Position numbers and translations under genes: made by a program
Part shown: in pieces, positions 28,222 to 37,595 of the stretch
Position numbering within the stretch: the first letter of the stretch is position 1
How the letters are laid out: each line of letters opens with the position of its first letter
Assembly: GCF_007750395.1 (NCBI RefSeq)
Contig: NZ_CP036281.1
Coordinates: forward strand, 5,231,001-5,295,000
DNA: 64,000 nt
Direction of reading: 5' to 3'
From: Polystyrenella longa
Lineage (GTDB): Bacteria > Planctomycetota > Planctomycetia > Planctomycetales > Planctomycetaceae
The notes under the pieces: model-generated
What the model saw: the letters and a program-made list of their open reading frames with translations, nothing else
What the model was told of the DNA's origin: nothing
Database searches by the model: none

Positions 28222-28503
28222 CTTCAATGTAGGGTAGCCCGGACAATCTCGACAGAGTTGTCCGGGTCTCACTTCTTGCTTTTGATTATCAGTGCGAACA
28301 CATTACGGCTTCACAATGGTTTCCCCCAATCCACAACGCCGTGATTGCTCAGCAAAGATTGATCGCTTCATTTAAAGCAATCGTGGAGTTATGCGGCTGG
28401 GAGCTAATAATACTGGCCATGCCATCACATTGCTGGACAAGCCAGACAGTGGCACCCCGCGTTGATTGTTAACGAAACTATTGATGTGACGTTTCGACGC
28501 GAA
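28222..28503. other. Convergent gap after leuA with strong hairpin
   Basis: CCCGGACAA (28238-28246) pairs with TTGTCCGGG (28258-28266), a perfect 9-base stem about 16 bases after the leuA stop, but only a mixed C/T tract follows. It is the likely leuA transcript end. The rest of the 282 bases up to the convergent coiled-coil gene shows nothing else. Confidence 0.55.
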
Positions 28504-30699
28504 TTAGTGCCGTGCCTCGCGCTGTCCCAACAGCTCTTTGATCTCCCGAACATCGTTCCGGAGATCGCGGATTTGTTCGTGCAGTTCCTTCATTTCGTCG
28601 AGGAGATGTTTCATCGCATTAGAATCGGGGCGTGGCGGATGCATTTCACGCTCCAATTCTTGTACCATCCGTTCGGTCCGTTCCCATAGTTCACGAGATT
28701 GTTCGACTTCTCCTGCGCTAGAGAGAAGCACTGCGGCTTCGCGTAACTGTTTGATGCGAGCTAACTGCTTGTCTCGTTCTCGCGTCACGACTGGACCGAA
28801 AATAGGGCTTTCACTATTTATGCCAAAACCTGCTTCGGGTGAGGAGCTCGACTGGGCCCCAGAAAACTCTTGAGTGCCGAGAGCCGGTTTTTGCTTCAAA
28901 CCTGCCACATTTCCGATACCTTTATCAGAGTGAAAGTATTCCTCTGCTTCCCGGTTGTTTCCCTCCTTGAATTCAAAAGCTGTTTCTTTCACATTTTGAA
29001 TGACGGATTGAGTGGTTGGTTCCGCGTTATCTTGAGACTCAGAAATCCTTTTTATCTCAATCAACTTTTGTTCAACATCATCCAATTCTGATTGTAGATT
29101 TTTTATGAATTTGTTGCGGTCTTTTTCATAAGATTGACCACCAGATTCCCCTCGGAGTTCATTGATGCGGGTGAGGATATTAGCTTTTCTGAATTGAAGG
29201 ACGTCCTGCTGGGTCTCAAAGAGCCGCAGATTCGCATCAATTTCACTCAGCTTGAGATCTGATTTTCCACCAATATTACTCGAAACCGCATTTAACAGGT
29301 TCTGAACTGGGAGAGGAATGTCTCCCAGTTCAAGCTTGAGTTCATCGCCTGCTTTCTGAAGGTCTTGCGTTCTAATCTGTCCATACAGATACTCTCGCAT
29401 CAATTTCAGCGCCTCATCACCAATCGCAAGGATTTCTTTATCTCCGTGTCGCAACTTACTGAGCATCGAGTATTTACTTTGAATTCGTTCCTGCAATGAA
29501 GCCCAGGTGAACCGGTCGTCGTTGAACAAGATTACCATATCAGGATGAATCTCCTTTGCCATCCCACCAAAAGGCAAAGGGATCATCACAGCCGGTGGCT
29601 GTTCGTCGAGCGGAAGTTTCTGTTCTTCCTCTTCGACATTCCCAAATACGATTTCTCCGTAAACACCACTTTCGCTGTTTACACCGACACCACATAAGAC
29701 CTGGGAACCGCTACTGTCAATCACGTTAGACATCTTCAAGTTTCGAACTGGATTTGCATCGTCGTCGAGTAGGAGCTCTTCCGTTGTTTTCACAAAACTG
29801 TCAGAGGACTTCGACTTATTCGGTTTTGTATGCACGGCTTCTCCAGAACCGTCAATCATTTCGACCTCGGGAACCTCGACTGCGACCATTGTTTCCACAT
29901 CCACGTGTCTAATAATGAGTGCAGATAGCGAATCCTGGATGAGCTCATCTAAGCTTTTTATTAAACTTTGTCGACGATCTTCCAGCGTCCCAACTGAATC
30001 AGAATCATCTTCTGCCATTTGGTTTGAAAGTCCATCGATCAACGAATGTAAACGCTGAATCATTTCTCCGTTTTCAGTGTTGTAGTGCGACTGGTTGTTC
30101 TCACGGTTCCTATCAACATCTGCGATAACTTTTTTCATAGATTCCGTTAGATCAGTTTGATCCAACTTGAGTAGCTGGTTTACCTTTACTACGCCCTGAG
30201 ATTTAATGTGAAATAAAACTAGATTTTCGACACCGACACGATCTACAAGGGTAGCCTTTAATTTTTTAACGTTAGATCGCGTAGGGTAATCCTTTATTGG
30301 CCCCGACTCCAGTCGTGCCGATATCTCTGATATCGAGCCCCGAAGGGAACTTGCTAACTCCTCCCAGAGATAAATTTCTCCGCCGATCTTGATAGCGAGA
30401 TGATCGTTGATTCTAACCTGAGTAACGCGTTCAACTACAGGCTTATAGATGGCAGCAATACTCGACTCTTTAACGCGGTGAAGATTGACTTCGGACTGCA
30501 GGTCCTCGCTCTCTTCATCCAATAAGCTTTCGGCTTTGACTATTTCCTGTCGAGATTCAATACCGATTATTGGGTCCTCCTCAACAACCGCATCAAAGTC
30601 CTGTCCCGGAGCAATTTGAGGTTGGAAAGTGATCCTTGTACCCTGAAGGACGCTTAGAGAGATTACGATCAACAATAAAAACAGGTAAAACCGTTTCAT
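28504..30699 (-). CDS. Large exported coiled-coil protein, downstream of blaR1-like gene
   Basis: This 731-residue protein starts with a hydrophobic N-terminus (MKRFYLFLLLIVISLSVLQG), either a signal peptide or a membrane anchor. The rest is charged and mostly helical, with heptad-like segments at about 480-570 (SELDDVEQKLIEIKRISE) and 650-731 (ELHEQIRDLRNDVREIKELLG). Two short motifs of similar form occur, GVGVNSESGVYG near 335 and GFGINSESPIFG near 624. No catalytic domain was recognised. It is the last gene of a blaI-blaR1-like operon, 44 bases after the peptidase gene. Such third genes in planctomycete M56 operons may be the sensed or cleaved partner, which is an inference. Confidence 0.7.
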   Translation of the reverse strand: MKRFYLFLLLIVISLSVLQGTRITFQPQIAPGQDFDAVVEEDPIIGIESRQEIVKAESLLDEESEDLQSEVNLHRVKESSIAAIYKPVVERVTQVRINDHLAIKIGGEIYLWEELASSLRGSISEISARLESGPIKDYPTRSNVKKLKATLVDRVGVENLVLFHIKSQGVVKVNQLLKLDQTDLTESMKKVIADVDRNRENNQSHYNTENGEMIQRLHSLIDGLSNQMAEDDSDSVGTLEDRRQSLIKSLDELIQDSLSALIIRHVDVETMVAVEVPEVEMIDGSGEAVHTKPNKSKSSDSFVKTTEELLLDDDANPVRNLKMSNVIDSSGSQVLCGVGVNSESGVYGEIVFGNVEEEEQKLPLDEQPPAVMIPLPFGGMAKEIHPDMVILFNDDRFTWASLQERIQSKYSMLSKLRHGDKEILAIGDEALKLMREYLYGQIRTQDLQKAGDELKLELGDIPLPVQNLLNAVSSNIGGKSDLKLSEIDANLRLFETQQDVLQFRKANILTRINELRGESGGQSYEKDRNKFIKNLQSELDDVEQKLIEIKRISESQDNAEPTTQSVIQNVKETAFEFKEGNNREAEEYFHSDKGIGNVAGLKQKPALGTQEFSGAQSSSSPEAGFGINSESPIFGPVVTRERDKQLARIKQLREAAVLLSSAGEVEQSRELWERTERMVQELEREMHPPRPDSNAMKHLLDEMKELHEQIRDLRNDVREIKELLGQREARH

Positions 30700-30743
30700 A
30701 ATGTTTCCTTTCGTGGATCGGTAAATTCGATTCCTATCGACTA

Positions 30744-32234
30744 TCAGTTCGAAAGATTACTCAATACATCCCATCGACGCTGCAACTCTTCCAAGCGTTG
30801 GTTGAGTTCTTCCGTTTGTTGATGAACTTTTTCTGTGTGCTCCCGTACGGCAGGCGGTTGTGTTTGTGATAAGTTATTGATCTCTGCCGCCTCAGCATGA
30901 AGCAAGTTTGCTTCAGTACGGATTTGCTGAAGGTATTCGCTGACCGCGGTATTGAGCACAGTCTCGTCCTGCTGAACATCGTCGGACTGAGTCTGGGTTT
31001 GGGTCACCTTCAGACTGGATGTTTCCGCTGAAAGTTCGATCGTAGGCATGACAAACAGAAGTATTGCCAGCGTTCCCAGACAGGCAATACAAGCGAGACG
31101 GTGCTGCCAGCGAGAAGGCGGAACGAGGCCGTCGTCTTCGAGAAGCTGTTCTACGCGTCTGGTGAGTTGACTGCCTCCCGATCCAGTGACTGTTAACACC
31201 AACGGAACAGGCCGAGTGCGGGTGCGACTGGCGATAGAAGTCAGCGAACGGGCGAGAGCAAATCGGTCGATCCCGTGAGACAGAGCCCAGGCATCGCACA
31301 TCGATTCGGCCGCGCGTTGCCATTCGCGATGCGCAACGAAGTTCAATGGCTGGAATGGGCAGAGCCAGCAGAGGATGCGGCCCAACCAGAGCCAACTGAT
31401 GTCATGCCGAACGAGATGAGCCAGTTCATGTGCAAGTACGGCTTCAAGTTCGTCGTGCGACAACTCGTCTTCGATCCCGAGAGGCAAGAGAATCTGACCA
31501 CGCCGAAAACCAGTCGCAGCCGGTTCCGTAATTTCTTCAAGCTGATACAAATGAACCAATCTGCGAACGTGACTCCGCTTCAGTAAGTCGTGGAGCAATT
31601 CGAAAAGGGGGCCTTCGGTAAGCGGTTGCGACTTTCTCAATGCTCTGTTGAGGTACGAATAACTGGCGAGTAGATGGACGATTCCCCAAAGTCCAAGTCC
31701 ACCGATCAACAGGCAAACAGCCCAGAGAAGGTTCATCCCCGTGGAGAACCATGCCGAGTAGCCAAGGGGCAACACCGGCAGCGACGCACCTTCATCGGAG
31801 TCATTGTCATTGTCATTGATCAAGTCCAGTTCGACTGGCAATTTCGTGAGATTGCCTGAGGCGATTTCAGGACCGTCATCGTTGATAAGGGTTTCCCCCT
31901 GTTCACGTACTCTCTCTCCATCGAAATGGTTGGAAAGAGAGGTCAACTCTTGATCCGGCAGAGGATACGAAGGTTTCCGCTCCTCGACTGTTTCCAGGAC
32001 GAAGGCGCTAAGCAACCGCTCAGGTTCAATTTCCCAGCGTTGGGTCGTTATGGCTGTCTGGAGACAAACCGTGATTAGCGGTGCGATCGCGGCGATCTTC
32101 CAAACCGTTTCTCTAATAGCAGGATTTCTTGCCATACTCAGTCGTAAAATGAGCCATGCCAGCCCGAGCGTAAACGTCGAATGCAGTAGATAGGTCAGGA
32201 GCAGTGAACCGGCGAAGTAGAATTCAGTCGTCAC
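30744..32234 (-). CDS. BlaR1/MecR1-family M56 membrane metallopeptidase
   Basis: This 496-residue protein has TM segments near 10-30, 40-60 and 160-185, then a cytoplasmic M56 peptidase domain with the gluzincin motif HELAH (about 268-272) and the downstream E in AAESMCDAWAL that completes the zinc site. A further TM helix at about 380-400 (IACLGTLAILLFVM) leads to an outer C-terminal part. In true BlaR1 that part is a penicillin-binding sensor of about 250 residues; here it is only about 95 residues of coiled coil rich in Gln and Glu. A beta-lactam is therefore not the likely signal. The start overlaps the end of the blaI-like gene by 11 bases, showing translational coupling. Confidence 0.9.
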   Translation of the reverse strand: MTTEFYFAGSLLLTYLLHSTFTLGLAWLILRLSMARNPAIRETVWKIAAIAPLITVCLQTAITTQRWEIEPERLLSAFVLETVEERKPSYPLPDQELTSLSNHFDGERVREQGETLINDDGPEIASGNLTKLPVELDLINDNDNDSDEGASLPVLPLGYSAWFSTGMNLLWAVCLLIGGLGLWGIVHLLASYSYLNRALRKSQPLTEGPLFELLHDLLKRSHVRRLVHLYQLEEITEPAATGFRRGQILLPLGIEDELSHDELEAVLAHELAHLVRHDISWLWLGRILCWLCPFQPLNFVAHREWQRAAESMCDAWALSHGIDRFALARSLTSIASRTRTRPVPLVLTVTGSGGSQLTRRVEQLLEDDGLVPPSRWQHRLACIACLGTLAILLFVMPTIELSAETSSLKVTQTQTQSDDVQQDETVLNTAVSEYLQQIRTEANLLHAEAAEINNLSQTQPPAVREHTEKVHQQTEELNQRLEELQRRWDVLSNLSN

Positions 32235-32619
32235 CTTTCACCTCCCGTTCCTTCTGACGGATCAGCTTTTTAAGACGGGTGAGTTCAGCCTGATCGACTT
32301 CGCAGCCTTCCAGGAGATGGCTGACCATCGTCTCCAGATCACCTCTGAATAACTTTTGAGCGAGGTCGGTGACCATCGATCGCGAGACTTGATCGCGGCG
32401 AAGTTGCGGGCGATAGCTGAGTACACGCCCTTTGCTTTCGCGGGTGACGTGGCCGCTTTTTTCCAGTTTGGTCAGCATGGTCGCGACGGTGGTATAAGCG
32501 AGTTTACGCCCGTCCGCTTCTAACTGGTCCCGCACGTCGGCGACGGTTGCCTCGTCGCGATCCCACAACACCTGCATGATTGCCAGCTGCAAATCGGCGA
32601 GATGTACCTCCCTGGGCAT
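32224..32619 (-). CDS. BlaI/MecI/CopY-family repressor
   Basis: This 131-residue winged-helix protein has the family pattern LADLQLAIMQVLWDRDEATVADV (helix 1-2), RKLAYTTVATMLTKLEKSGHV (recognition helix) and RGRVLSYRPQL (wing), followed by a dimerisation helix. These repressors bind TACTAC/GTAGTA-type inverted repeats as dimers and are inactivated by cleavage through a BlaR1-type peptidase or its partner. Matching inverted repeats lie just upstream of this gene, so it probably represses its own operon. The ATG at 32619 is preceded by GGAGAAGGAC, a good ribosome binding site. It is the first gene of the three-gene operon. Confidence 0.93.
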   Translation of the reverse strand: MPREVHLADLQLAIMQVLWDRDEATVADVRDQLEADGRKLAYTTVATMLTKLEKSGHVTRESKGRVLSYRPQLRRDQVSRSMVTDLAQKLFRGDLETMVSHLLEGCEVDQAELTRLKKLIRQKEREVKGDD

Positions 32620-32656
32620 GTCCTTCTCCTTAACTAGAAAGCTTCTGAATCCACAT

Positions 32657-32700
32657 CTACCACTGAGGTAGTATCATTACTACTACAGTAGAAGACTACA
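32657..32700 (-). promoter_or_regulatory. BlaI-type operator sites upstream of the repressor operon
   Basis: Within 44 bases there are overlapping inverted repeats: CTACC/GGTAG (32657-32671 region), GTAGTA-TCAT-TACTAC (about 32669-32684, perfect 6-base arms) and CTAC-A-GTAG (about 32684-32692). TACTAC/GTAGTA half-sites match the known consensus for BlaI/MecI proteins. The cluster ends about 40 bases before the repressor start codon, the right place for autoregulation. Confidence 0.75.
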
Positions 32701-32740
32701 AGGGGAATTTCCTGCCTGTTGATTTTTATCCAGAAAAGAG

Positions 32741-32780
32741 TTGACGGCCCAAAGTGATTACTGTTATATATGTGTAATCA
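32741..32780 (+). promoter_or_regulatory. Sigma-70-type promoter with overlapping operator for the GntR gene
   Basis: TTGACG (32741-32746) is followed at a 17-base spacing by TTATAT (32764-32769), a strong promoter. An inverted repeat TGATTAC (32755-32761) / GTAATCA (32774-32780) covers the -10 and the probable start point. This is where a GntR/YtrA-type repressor would block its own operon. Confidence 0.75.
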
Positions 32781-32805
32781 ATTGGTCGTAATAAAGGAAA
32801 CCATC

Positions 32806-33204
32806 ATGTTCCTCAGAATTGAAAAAGGCTCGGCTGTTCCGATCTCCCGGCAGATCAGTTCGCAGATCACCGCCCTTTGTCTGTCGGAGCAATTGCAACC
32901 GGGCGACAAGCTTCCCTCAGTACGGGAACTCGCGCGAGAGCTAACCGTAAACCAGAACACGATTCTGCGTGTTTACGAAAAGCTGACTGCGGAAGGGATT
33001 CTCGACAAGCGTCACGGTGCGGGCACGTTCGTTGCCGACTCGCCACCATTGCGACAGTTGAAGGAACAACGTGAACTGTTCTTTGACGAGTGGCAGCAGC
33101 TCGTCCGACAGGGATTGTCGCTCGGTCTGACGAAAGCAGAATTGAAGAAAATGCTATCCGCCGCTTTGGCGAACGACGACACCCCTGTCTCTTCGAGTTC
33201 TTAA
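32806..33204 (+). CDS. GntR-family repressor, YtrA subfamily
   Basis: The ATG at 32806 (MFLRIEKGSAVPISRQISSQI) is preferred to an earlier ATG at 32770, because AAAGGA lies 8 bases upstream and the earlier one overlaps the -10 box. The 132-residue protein has the GntR winged helix: GDKLPSVRELARELTVNQNTILRVYEKLTAEGILDKRHGAGTFV. The short C-terminal dimerisation helix pair without ligand domain marks the YtrA subfamily, which typically represses adjacent ABC transporter genes and responds to cell-envelope stress or antibiotics. The promoter/operator upstream and the ABC genes downstream (33348, 34316) fit this scheme. Confidence 0.92.
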   Translation: MFLRIEKGSAVPISRQISSQITALCLSEQLQPGDKLPSVRELARELTVNQNTILRVYEKLTAEGILDKRHGAGTFVADSPPLRQLKEQRELFFDEWQQLVRQGLSLGLTKAELKKMLSAALANDDTPVSSSS

Positions 33205-33347
33205 AAGTAGTTCAAAACCCTCTGATGGGTCATTTTTACACTGTTTTTATAGAGTTTTAGACGGCCTCAATCCTGTTTTAAAATGGCCTCTAATCACCTT
33301 CTCTGGTAATTCCGTTTCGGTTGTTTTTCTTCGTGGGGAGATTCACC

Positions 33348-34262
33348 ATGTCAGAAACTGTACTTCAGGTAAATCAGCTTTGTAAATCCTACGGGAAAGA
33401 GCAGGTATTACAGAACCTTTCTTTCAATATAGAACAGGGACAGATCGTTGCCCTGTTGGGACGCAACGGAGCAGGAAAAACGACGACCATTCGTGCCTTG
33501 ATGGGATTAATCGAACCGAATTCGGGAGACATCAATCTCCTTGGATTTTCACCCCAGGCTCAGCCAATTGAGATTCGAAAACGGATAGGTTACCTGGCGG
33601 AAGACCAGAAAATGTACGGTTGGATGACAGTGATTGAAACCATTCAATTCGTCTCCGCATTTTTCGAGAACTGGGATCACAACCGGGTCCGCACCTTGCT
33701 TCAGCAATTTGAACTTCCTCCGGGTGCCCGAGTGAAAACGTTATCCAAAGGGCAGAATATCCGCCTGGGGTTGCTGTTGGCACTCGCTCATCACCCGCAG
33801 ATGGTCATCCTGGACGATCCAGTGCTCGGCCTTGATCCGATCATGCGAAAGGAATTCAACCGGGACTTGATCACCCACCTGCAAGCCGAGAACTGCACCG
33901 TCCTTTACAGCTCACATCTACTGTATGAAGTCGAACCGATTGCTGATGTCGTGATGATTTTGAACGAAGGCCGTATACTCCGGCAAGCGGCAACGGAAGA
34001 ACTGAAGGAAGACGTCAAACGCTTGATCTTCTCCAAGGGAACGGCCCCGCTGGGAAGTCAAAAGATGCGAGTGATCGACGTGGAACAACGGGCCAAGCAC
34101 CTGGCATTAATAGTAGAGAACTTTCAAGAGGTCAAAGCGGAGCTGGATAAACGCAGGATTTCCTACGAGGTGCAGGACTTAAACCTCGACGAGATTTTTG
34201 AAGCCTACGTCAGCGGACGATCCGAGCTTCCCTACAACCAACCCGATGCGGTCGAAGTCTAA
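33348..34262 (+). CDS. ABC transporter ATP-binding protein, YtrB-like
   Basis: The ATG at 33348 has GGGGAG 7 bases upstream and starts MSETVLQVNQLCKSYG. The 304-residue ATPase has Walker A GRNGAGKTT, the Q-loop, an ABC signature degenerated to LSKGQNIRLGL (LSGGQ is usual), Walker B MVILDDPVLGLDP, with DD instead of DE at the catalytic position, and the H-loop SSHLL. The DD/DE change is common in this exporter subfamily, as Asp can replace the Glu, but ATPase activity may be lower. The C-terminal extension of about 80 residues is typical of YtrB/CcmA-like exporters. It forms a module with the GntR repressor and the membrane protein at 34316. Confidence 0.9.
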   Translation: MSETVLQVNQLCKSYGKEQVLQNLSFNIEQGQIVALLGRNGAGKTTTIRALMGLIEPNSGDINLLGFSPQAQPIEIRKRIGYLAEDQKMYGWMTVIETIQFVSAFFENWDHNRVRTLLQQFELPPGARVKTLSKGQNIRLGLLLALAHHPQMVILDDPVLGLDPIMRKEFNRDLITHLQAENCTVLYSSHLLYEVEPIADVVMILNEGRILRQAATEELKEDVKRLIFSKGTAPLGSQKMRVIDVEQRAKHLALIVENFQEVKAELDKRRISYEVQDLNLDEIFEAYVSGRSELPYNQPDAVEV

Positions 34263-34315
34263 TCCACCCGATCCGTGATTACGATCAATCACTTTCATCA
34301 ACAGGGGCGACGACT

Positions 34316-35977
34316 ATGTCTCCACAATTGAAAACTCTGATCTGGAAAGAATGGCGGCAGCAACGGAAGTACTTCTGGGTTGTGCTGTTGCTGTTGGTCG
34401 GTTTTGAAGTCGCTTTTCTGATGATCAATCCAGAAATGTCGATGACTCTGTTTATGATGTCGGTGACAACATCCCCCTTTCTGGCGATCGTCATTGGAAG
34501 CCAAATCGTCGTTTCGGAAACTTCCCTGGGAACGGACACTTTTTTTCAGTCTCTCCCGGCAAACCGACGGCTACAGGCCTGGGTGAAACTTTTCGTAGGT
34601 GCTTTCGTACTTATTGGTCCACTAATTATTTCTTATGCGATCTATGGGTCGCTTCTATTTGTATTGGATTCTCTCAATGCGTTCTCTCCCGAAAGCAGAC
34701 ACGACTTATTTCAGGGTCAGGGGAAAGACGAGTCGTTTTACTATTTCCTGTTTCGATTCTGTATGCTCGGACTCTCGTTTGCCTTGGCGTTCTATATTTG
34801 GACAGTTTCGATTGCCGCAAACTGTCGTACTTTCATTAAGGCCTGTGGGTTAGGTATCCTCAATTTGGTAATGTGGGTTTTCAATCTGTCAGTCTCAAGT
34901 GAATATGTCCTATCGATAACGCGAGAATCACCTTCCGCAGCACGTGATCTATATCTGGTCGCGTTCAATGCCATTAATCCTCTCTTGGGCGTCATTTTTG
35001 TTGATGATCGTCCATCAGGACTAAGCGCAGATTGGGATGTATTCCAGTCGTTCCCGGGCGTCCTCATTCTGTCTGGAACAGTGGGAGTGTACTCTTATTT
35101 GATACTCCGCTTCGTAAGACTCTTTGGAACTGAAGCCAAGCCATCGAAAAAAGATCTGGTCGAACGAGTCACATCCAAACTCAGTAGTGTGTGGGAGACG
35201 CGACGAACGGCAAGGTTGGAACGTGCGGCATCCAATGCAACCGCTCGTTCCCCTTCAATCACCTGGCTACTCCTCATGCAGCAGGTGCGATCACATAAAT
35301 GGCTGCTCTTGCTACTTCTGTTTTTAGGGTGTTACATGGGAGTCGTTCCCGTATTCAATGAATGGAGTCACTCCGGGTTGTATTATCTAAAACGGGAGGT
35401 GGTTTCGATTCTCTCCGTCTTGTTTTTGATTATTGGTTTACCGGCGGCTCTGCTTCTGGGGACGACCACGTTGATGCAAGACCGTTCTGTTGAAGTTCAA
35501 TCCTTCTGGAGATCGTTGCCATTCTCTCCGTTGCGATGGTTACTGACTAAATACGCAGTAACCTTTCTTATGGCACTCCTATGTCTGCTCGGGCCATACG
35601 TGCTGATGAATATTTTCTTCGAAGCATACGGATGGCCTACCATCATTTTGCTGCGTGGCACGCTTTTTCTTCTAGCCCATTTCACATTGGCAGCGACGAT
35701 GTTCTGGATGGTCGGCAACCCGGTGCAGTCTATGGTACTGACAGTTGGGTATTCGGCAGTTGTCCAGGCCGTGGTCGTTACTATTATTCAACGCGGTCTC
35801 GAATTCGTCCCTTTTAATTTCTTCGAATCGAATCTCGGTCTGGTTATTGAAGTCCTGGTCACCAAGGATAATGAAATCGCAGCTGGAGCATTCTACTTAA
35901 TCCTAGTGTTGATGTTCATCCCCTCCCTGTCTCTCTTGTTTTCACGGGCGCGGCAGTATCGTTTATCGGCTTGGTAG
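34316..35977 (+). CDS. ABC exporter permease, ABC-2 type
   Basis: This 553-residue membrane protein has about twelve hydrophobic segments in two halves (about 20-265 and 325-550), joined by a basic cytoplasmic linker (TSKLSSVWETRRTARLERAA). Each half begins with an amphipathic cytoplasmic helix and first TM, KTLIWKEWRQQRKYFWVVLL and LMQQVRSHKWLLLLLLF, which shows it arose by duplication of an ABC-2 permease unit. It starts 53 bases after the ATPase gene stop. GGGGCGACGACT precedes the ATG with only a moderate ribosome binding site. It probably dimerises with the ATPase dimer to export a lipid, peptide or antibiotic; the cargo is not inferable. Confidence 0.88.
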   Translation: MSPQLKTLIWKEWRQQRKYFWVVLLLLVGFEVAFLMINPEMSMTLFMMSVTTSPFLAIVIGSQIVVSETSLGTDTFFQSLPANRRLQAWVKLFVGAFVLIGPLIISYAIYGSLLFVLDSLNAFSPESRHDLFQGQGKDESFYYFLFRFCMLGLSFALAFYIWTVSIAANCRTFIKACGLGILNLVMWVFNLSVSSEYVLSITRESPSAARDLYLVAFNAINPLLGVIFVDDRPSGLSADWDVFQSFPGVLILSGTVGVYSYLILRFVRLFGTEAKPSKKDLVERVTSKLSSVWETRRTARLERAASNATARSPSITWLLLMQQVRSHKWLLLLLLFLGCYMGVVPVFNEWSHSGLYYLKREVVSILSVLFLIIGLPAALLLGTTTLMQDRSVEVQSFWRSLPFSPLRWLLTKYAVTFLMALLCLLGPYVLMNIFFEAYGWPTIILLRGTLFLLAHFTLAATMFWMVGNPVQSMVLTVGYSAVVQAVVVTIIQRGLEFVPFNFFESNLGLVIEVLVTKDNEIAAGAFYLILVLMFIPSLSLLFSRARQYRLSAW

Positions 35978-36149
35978 TTGAAGTCGTTTCTGAATCATGA
36001 TGACTTCGGTATTGGCAATTTAACACCTGAAATGTTATCTTTTAAGCACATTACTCGACCGCACTTCTTGATCAGTAGGTCATAGAAATATCAAAATAGT
36101 CCGCTTTCCTGTTGTCTTCTGATTTCATCCTATAAACGAGGCGAAGAGG

Positions 36150-37595
36150 TTGACCAGATATCTATTCAATATCGTGACCGCAATGCTTCTGTTTTGGGGA
36201 TACCCCTCCTGCGTCGCAGCTCAGGAATTCTCATCGGGATCAACAGAGCCAAATCCTGACGCCCATATCAACACTGAATTATTGAACGAACTTCTCATCT
36301 TGATTAAAACGCGTGAGGAGCAATTGCGATTTGTTGATTTGACTTGGGTGAAGAAAAAACAGGCTCATCTGGACGAGCACAGGAAGTTTCATCAGGACCG
36401 TGAGCAGACGCATAAGAATCTGATTGAGTACGCCAGATCCCAGGGGATCAGCGTACCGCCTGAACAATGGGAACGGGCTACCGACGATGACATCATTAAC
36501 GTCTGGTACAGTAAGGAGCGTCAGGCTTTTGATGCTCGCGGGAATCTTATAGGGGATATCTATTGTGAAAATTATGTTGAATCAGATCAGGAACCTTCAA
36601 CTTGGAAGATCCGGAAGATTTGGAATGGAGAATATTGGGAATCCTATTTTCGCGAGCAGGAATCCCCGGATCACCCTGACGTCATTTTGGGACATCAGAG
36701 TAGACCCACTCGCCTTGTTGTCTTAGGAACGCTGGCACCGAATCTATTCAGCAATTCTGTCCAACTTGCGAATGGAAATGCATACGACCATCTTACCGGT
36801 ACGGGATCACTGCCACAAACTGAAGGCTGGTCCGATATCCTGACAGAAGCGAAGAATCAAAACAGGATTGTAAGTTGCTCTCCGCCAGAAAATAATCCTG
36901 ATTCAAAACAGGTTATGATCGATTTCTGGATCTCGGTAGAGCCCTATATTTACCGTACCCAAGCAACCTTCAGTTTGACTGAAGGGGGGCGACCAGTGAG
37001 GGTTATTGATGCCTCAAGCGCAAATAAAATCGACTCCATTGAAAGAGTCGTTGCGGAGGCGAACAGTGTTTACAAATTCGAATGGTTGAAAGCTAAGTTA
37101 GTTTCGGAGTCTTTATGGGTTCCGTTTCTGTTGCACGAGGAAACAACTCGAAACGAGCCTGTCTGGCTTACCAAGGGGGATGCTCCATTTAAAAAGAATC
37201 CTGAATCAACAGGCGACCAGGATCTCTCTGTGATTTCCATCGACTGGTCACAAACCCCCAAACGTAGCTACTTGATGGGATCCGCCGAGACAAGACTGAA
37301 ACATTTCGAACAACTCTCACCAGAACGAGATCTGTTAGCAGAGCCGATTCTCTACCCAGCTGGAACTCGGGTACAGGACAGTCGACAAAGGCCAATGGCC
37401 TATTACGAACTCTCTGAAGAGACGGAAGCGACTAATAGAGCGAATACCAAAGCACTTCCTCTGCACATGACAACGCGAATTCCATCCGTCATTCGTACAG
37501 ACCTAAACCAATTCGACTATATTCCTTACGTCATTGTGGGCATTTTCGCTGTCGTCGCTATTGTCCTTGTTATTGTTTTCGGACATCGAAGTTAA
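36150..37595 (+). CDS. Hypothetical exported protein with C-terminal membrane anchor
   Basis: The 481-residue frame starts at TTG 36150, with GAGG (36138-36141) 8 bases upstream; an ATG at 36183 is an alternative. The N-terminus is a signal peptide (cleavage about VAAQ-E), and the last 25 residues form a TM helix (YVIVGIFAVVAIVLVIVFG) followed by a short basic tail. The outer domain of about 420 residues is acidic and rich in Trp and Tyr, without a recognisable family. It lies 172 bases after the ABC permease, same strand, and may belong to that transcript. Function is unknown. Confidence 0.7.
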   Translation: MTRYLFNIVTAMLLFWGYPSCVAAQEFSSGSTEPNPDAHINTELLNELLILIKTREEQLRFVDLTWVKKKQAHLDEHRKFHQDREQTHKNLIEYARSQGISVPPEQWERATDDDIINVWYSKERQAFDARGNLIGDIYCENYVESDQEPSTWKIRKIWNGEYWESYFREQESPDHPDVILGHQSRPTRLVVLGTLAPNLFSNSVQLANGNAYDHLTGTGSLPQTEGWSDILTEAKNQNRIVSCSPPENNPDSKQVMIDFWISVEPYIYRTQATFSLTEGGRPVRVIDASSANKIDSIERVVAEANSVYKFEWLKAKLVSESLWVPFLLHEETTRNEPVWLTKGDAPFKKNPESTGDQDLSVISIDWSQTPKRSYLMGSAETRLKHFEQLSPERDLLAEPILYPAGTRVQDSRQRPMAYYELSEETEATNRANTKALPLHMTTRIPSVIRTDLNQFDYIPYVIVGIFAVVAIVLVIVFGHRS

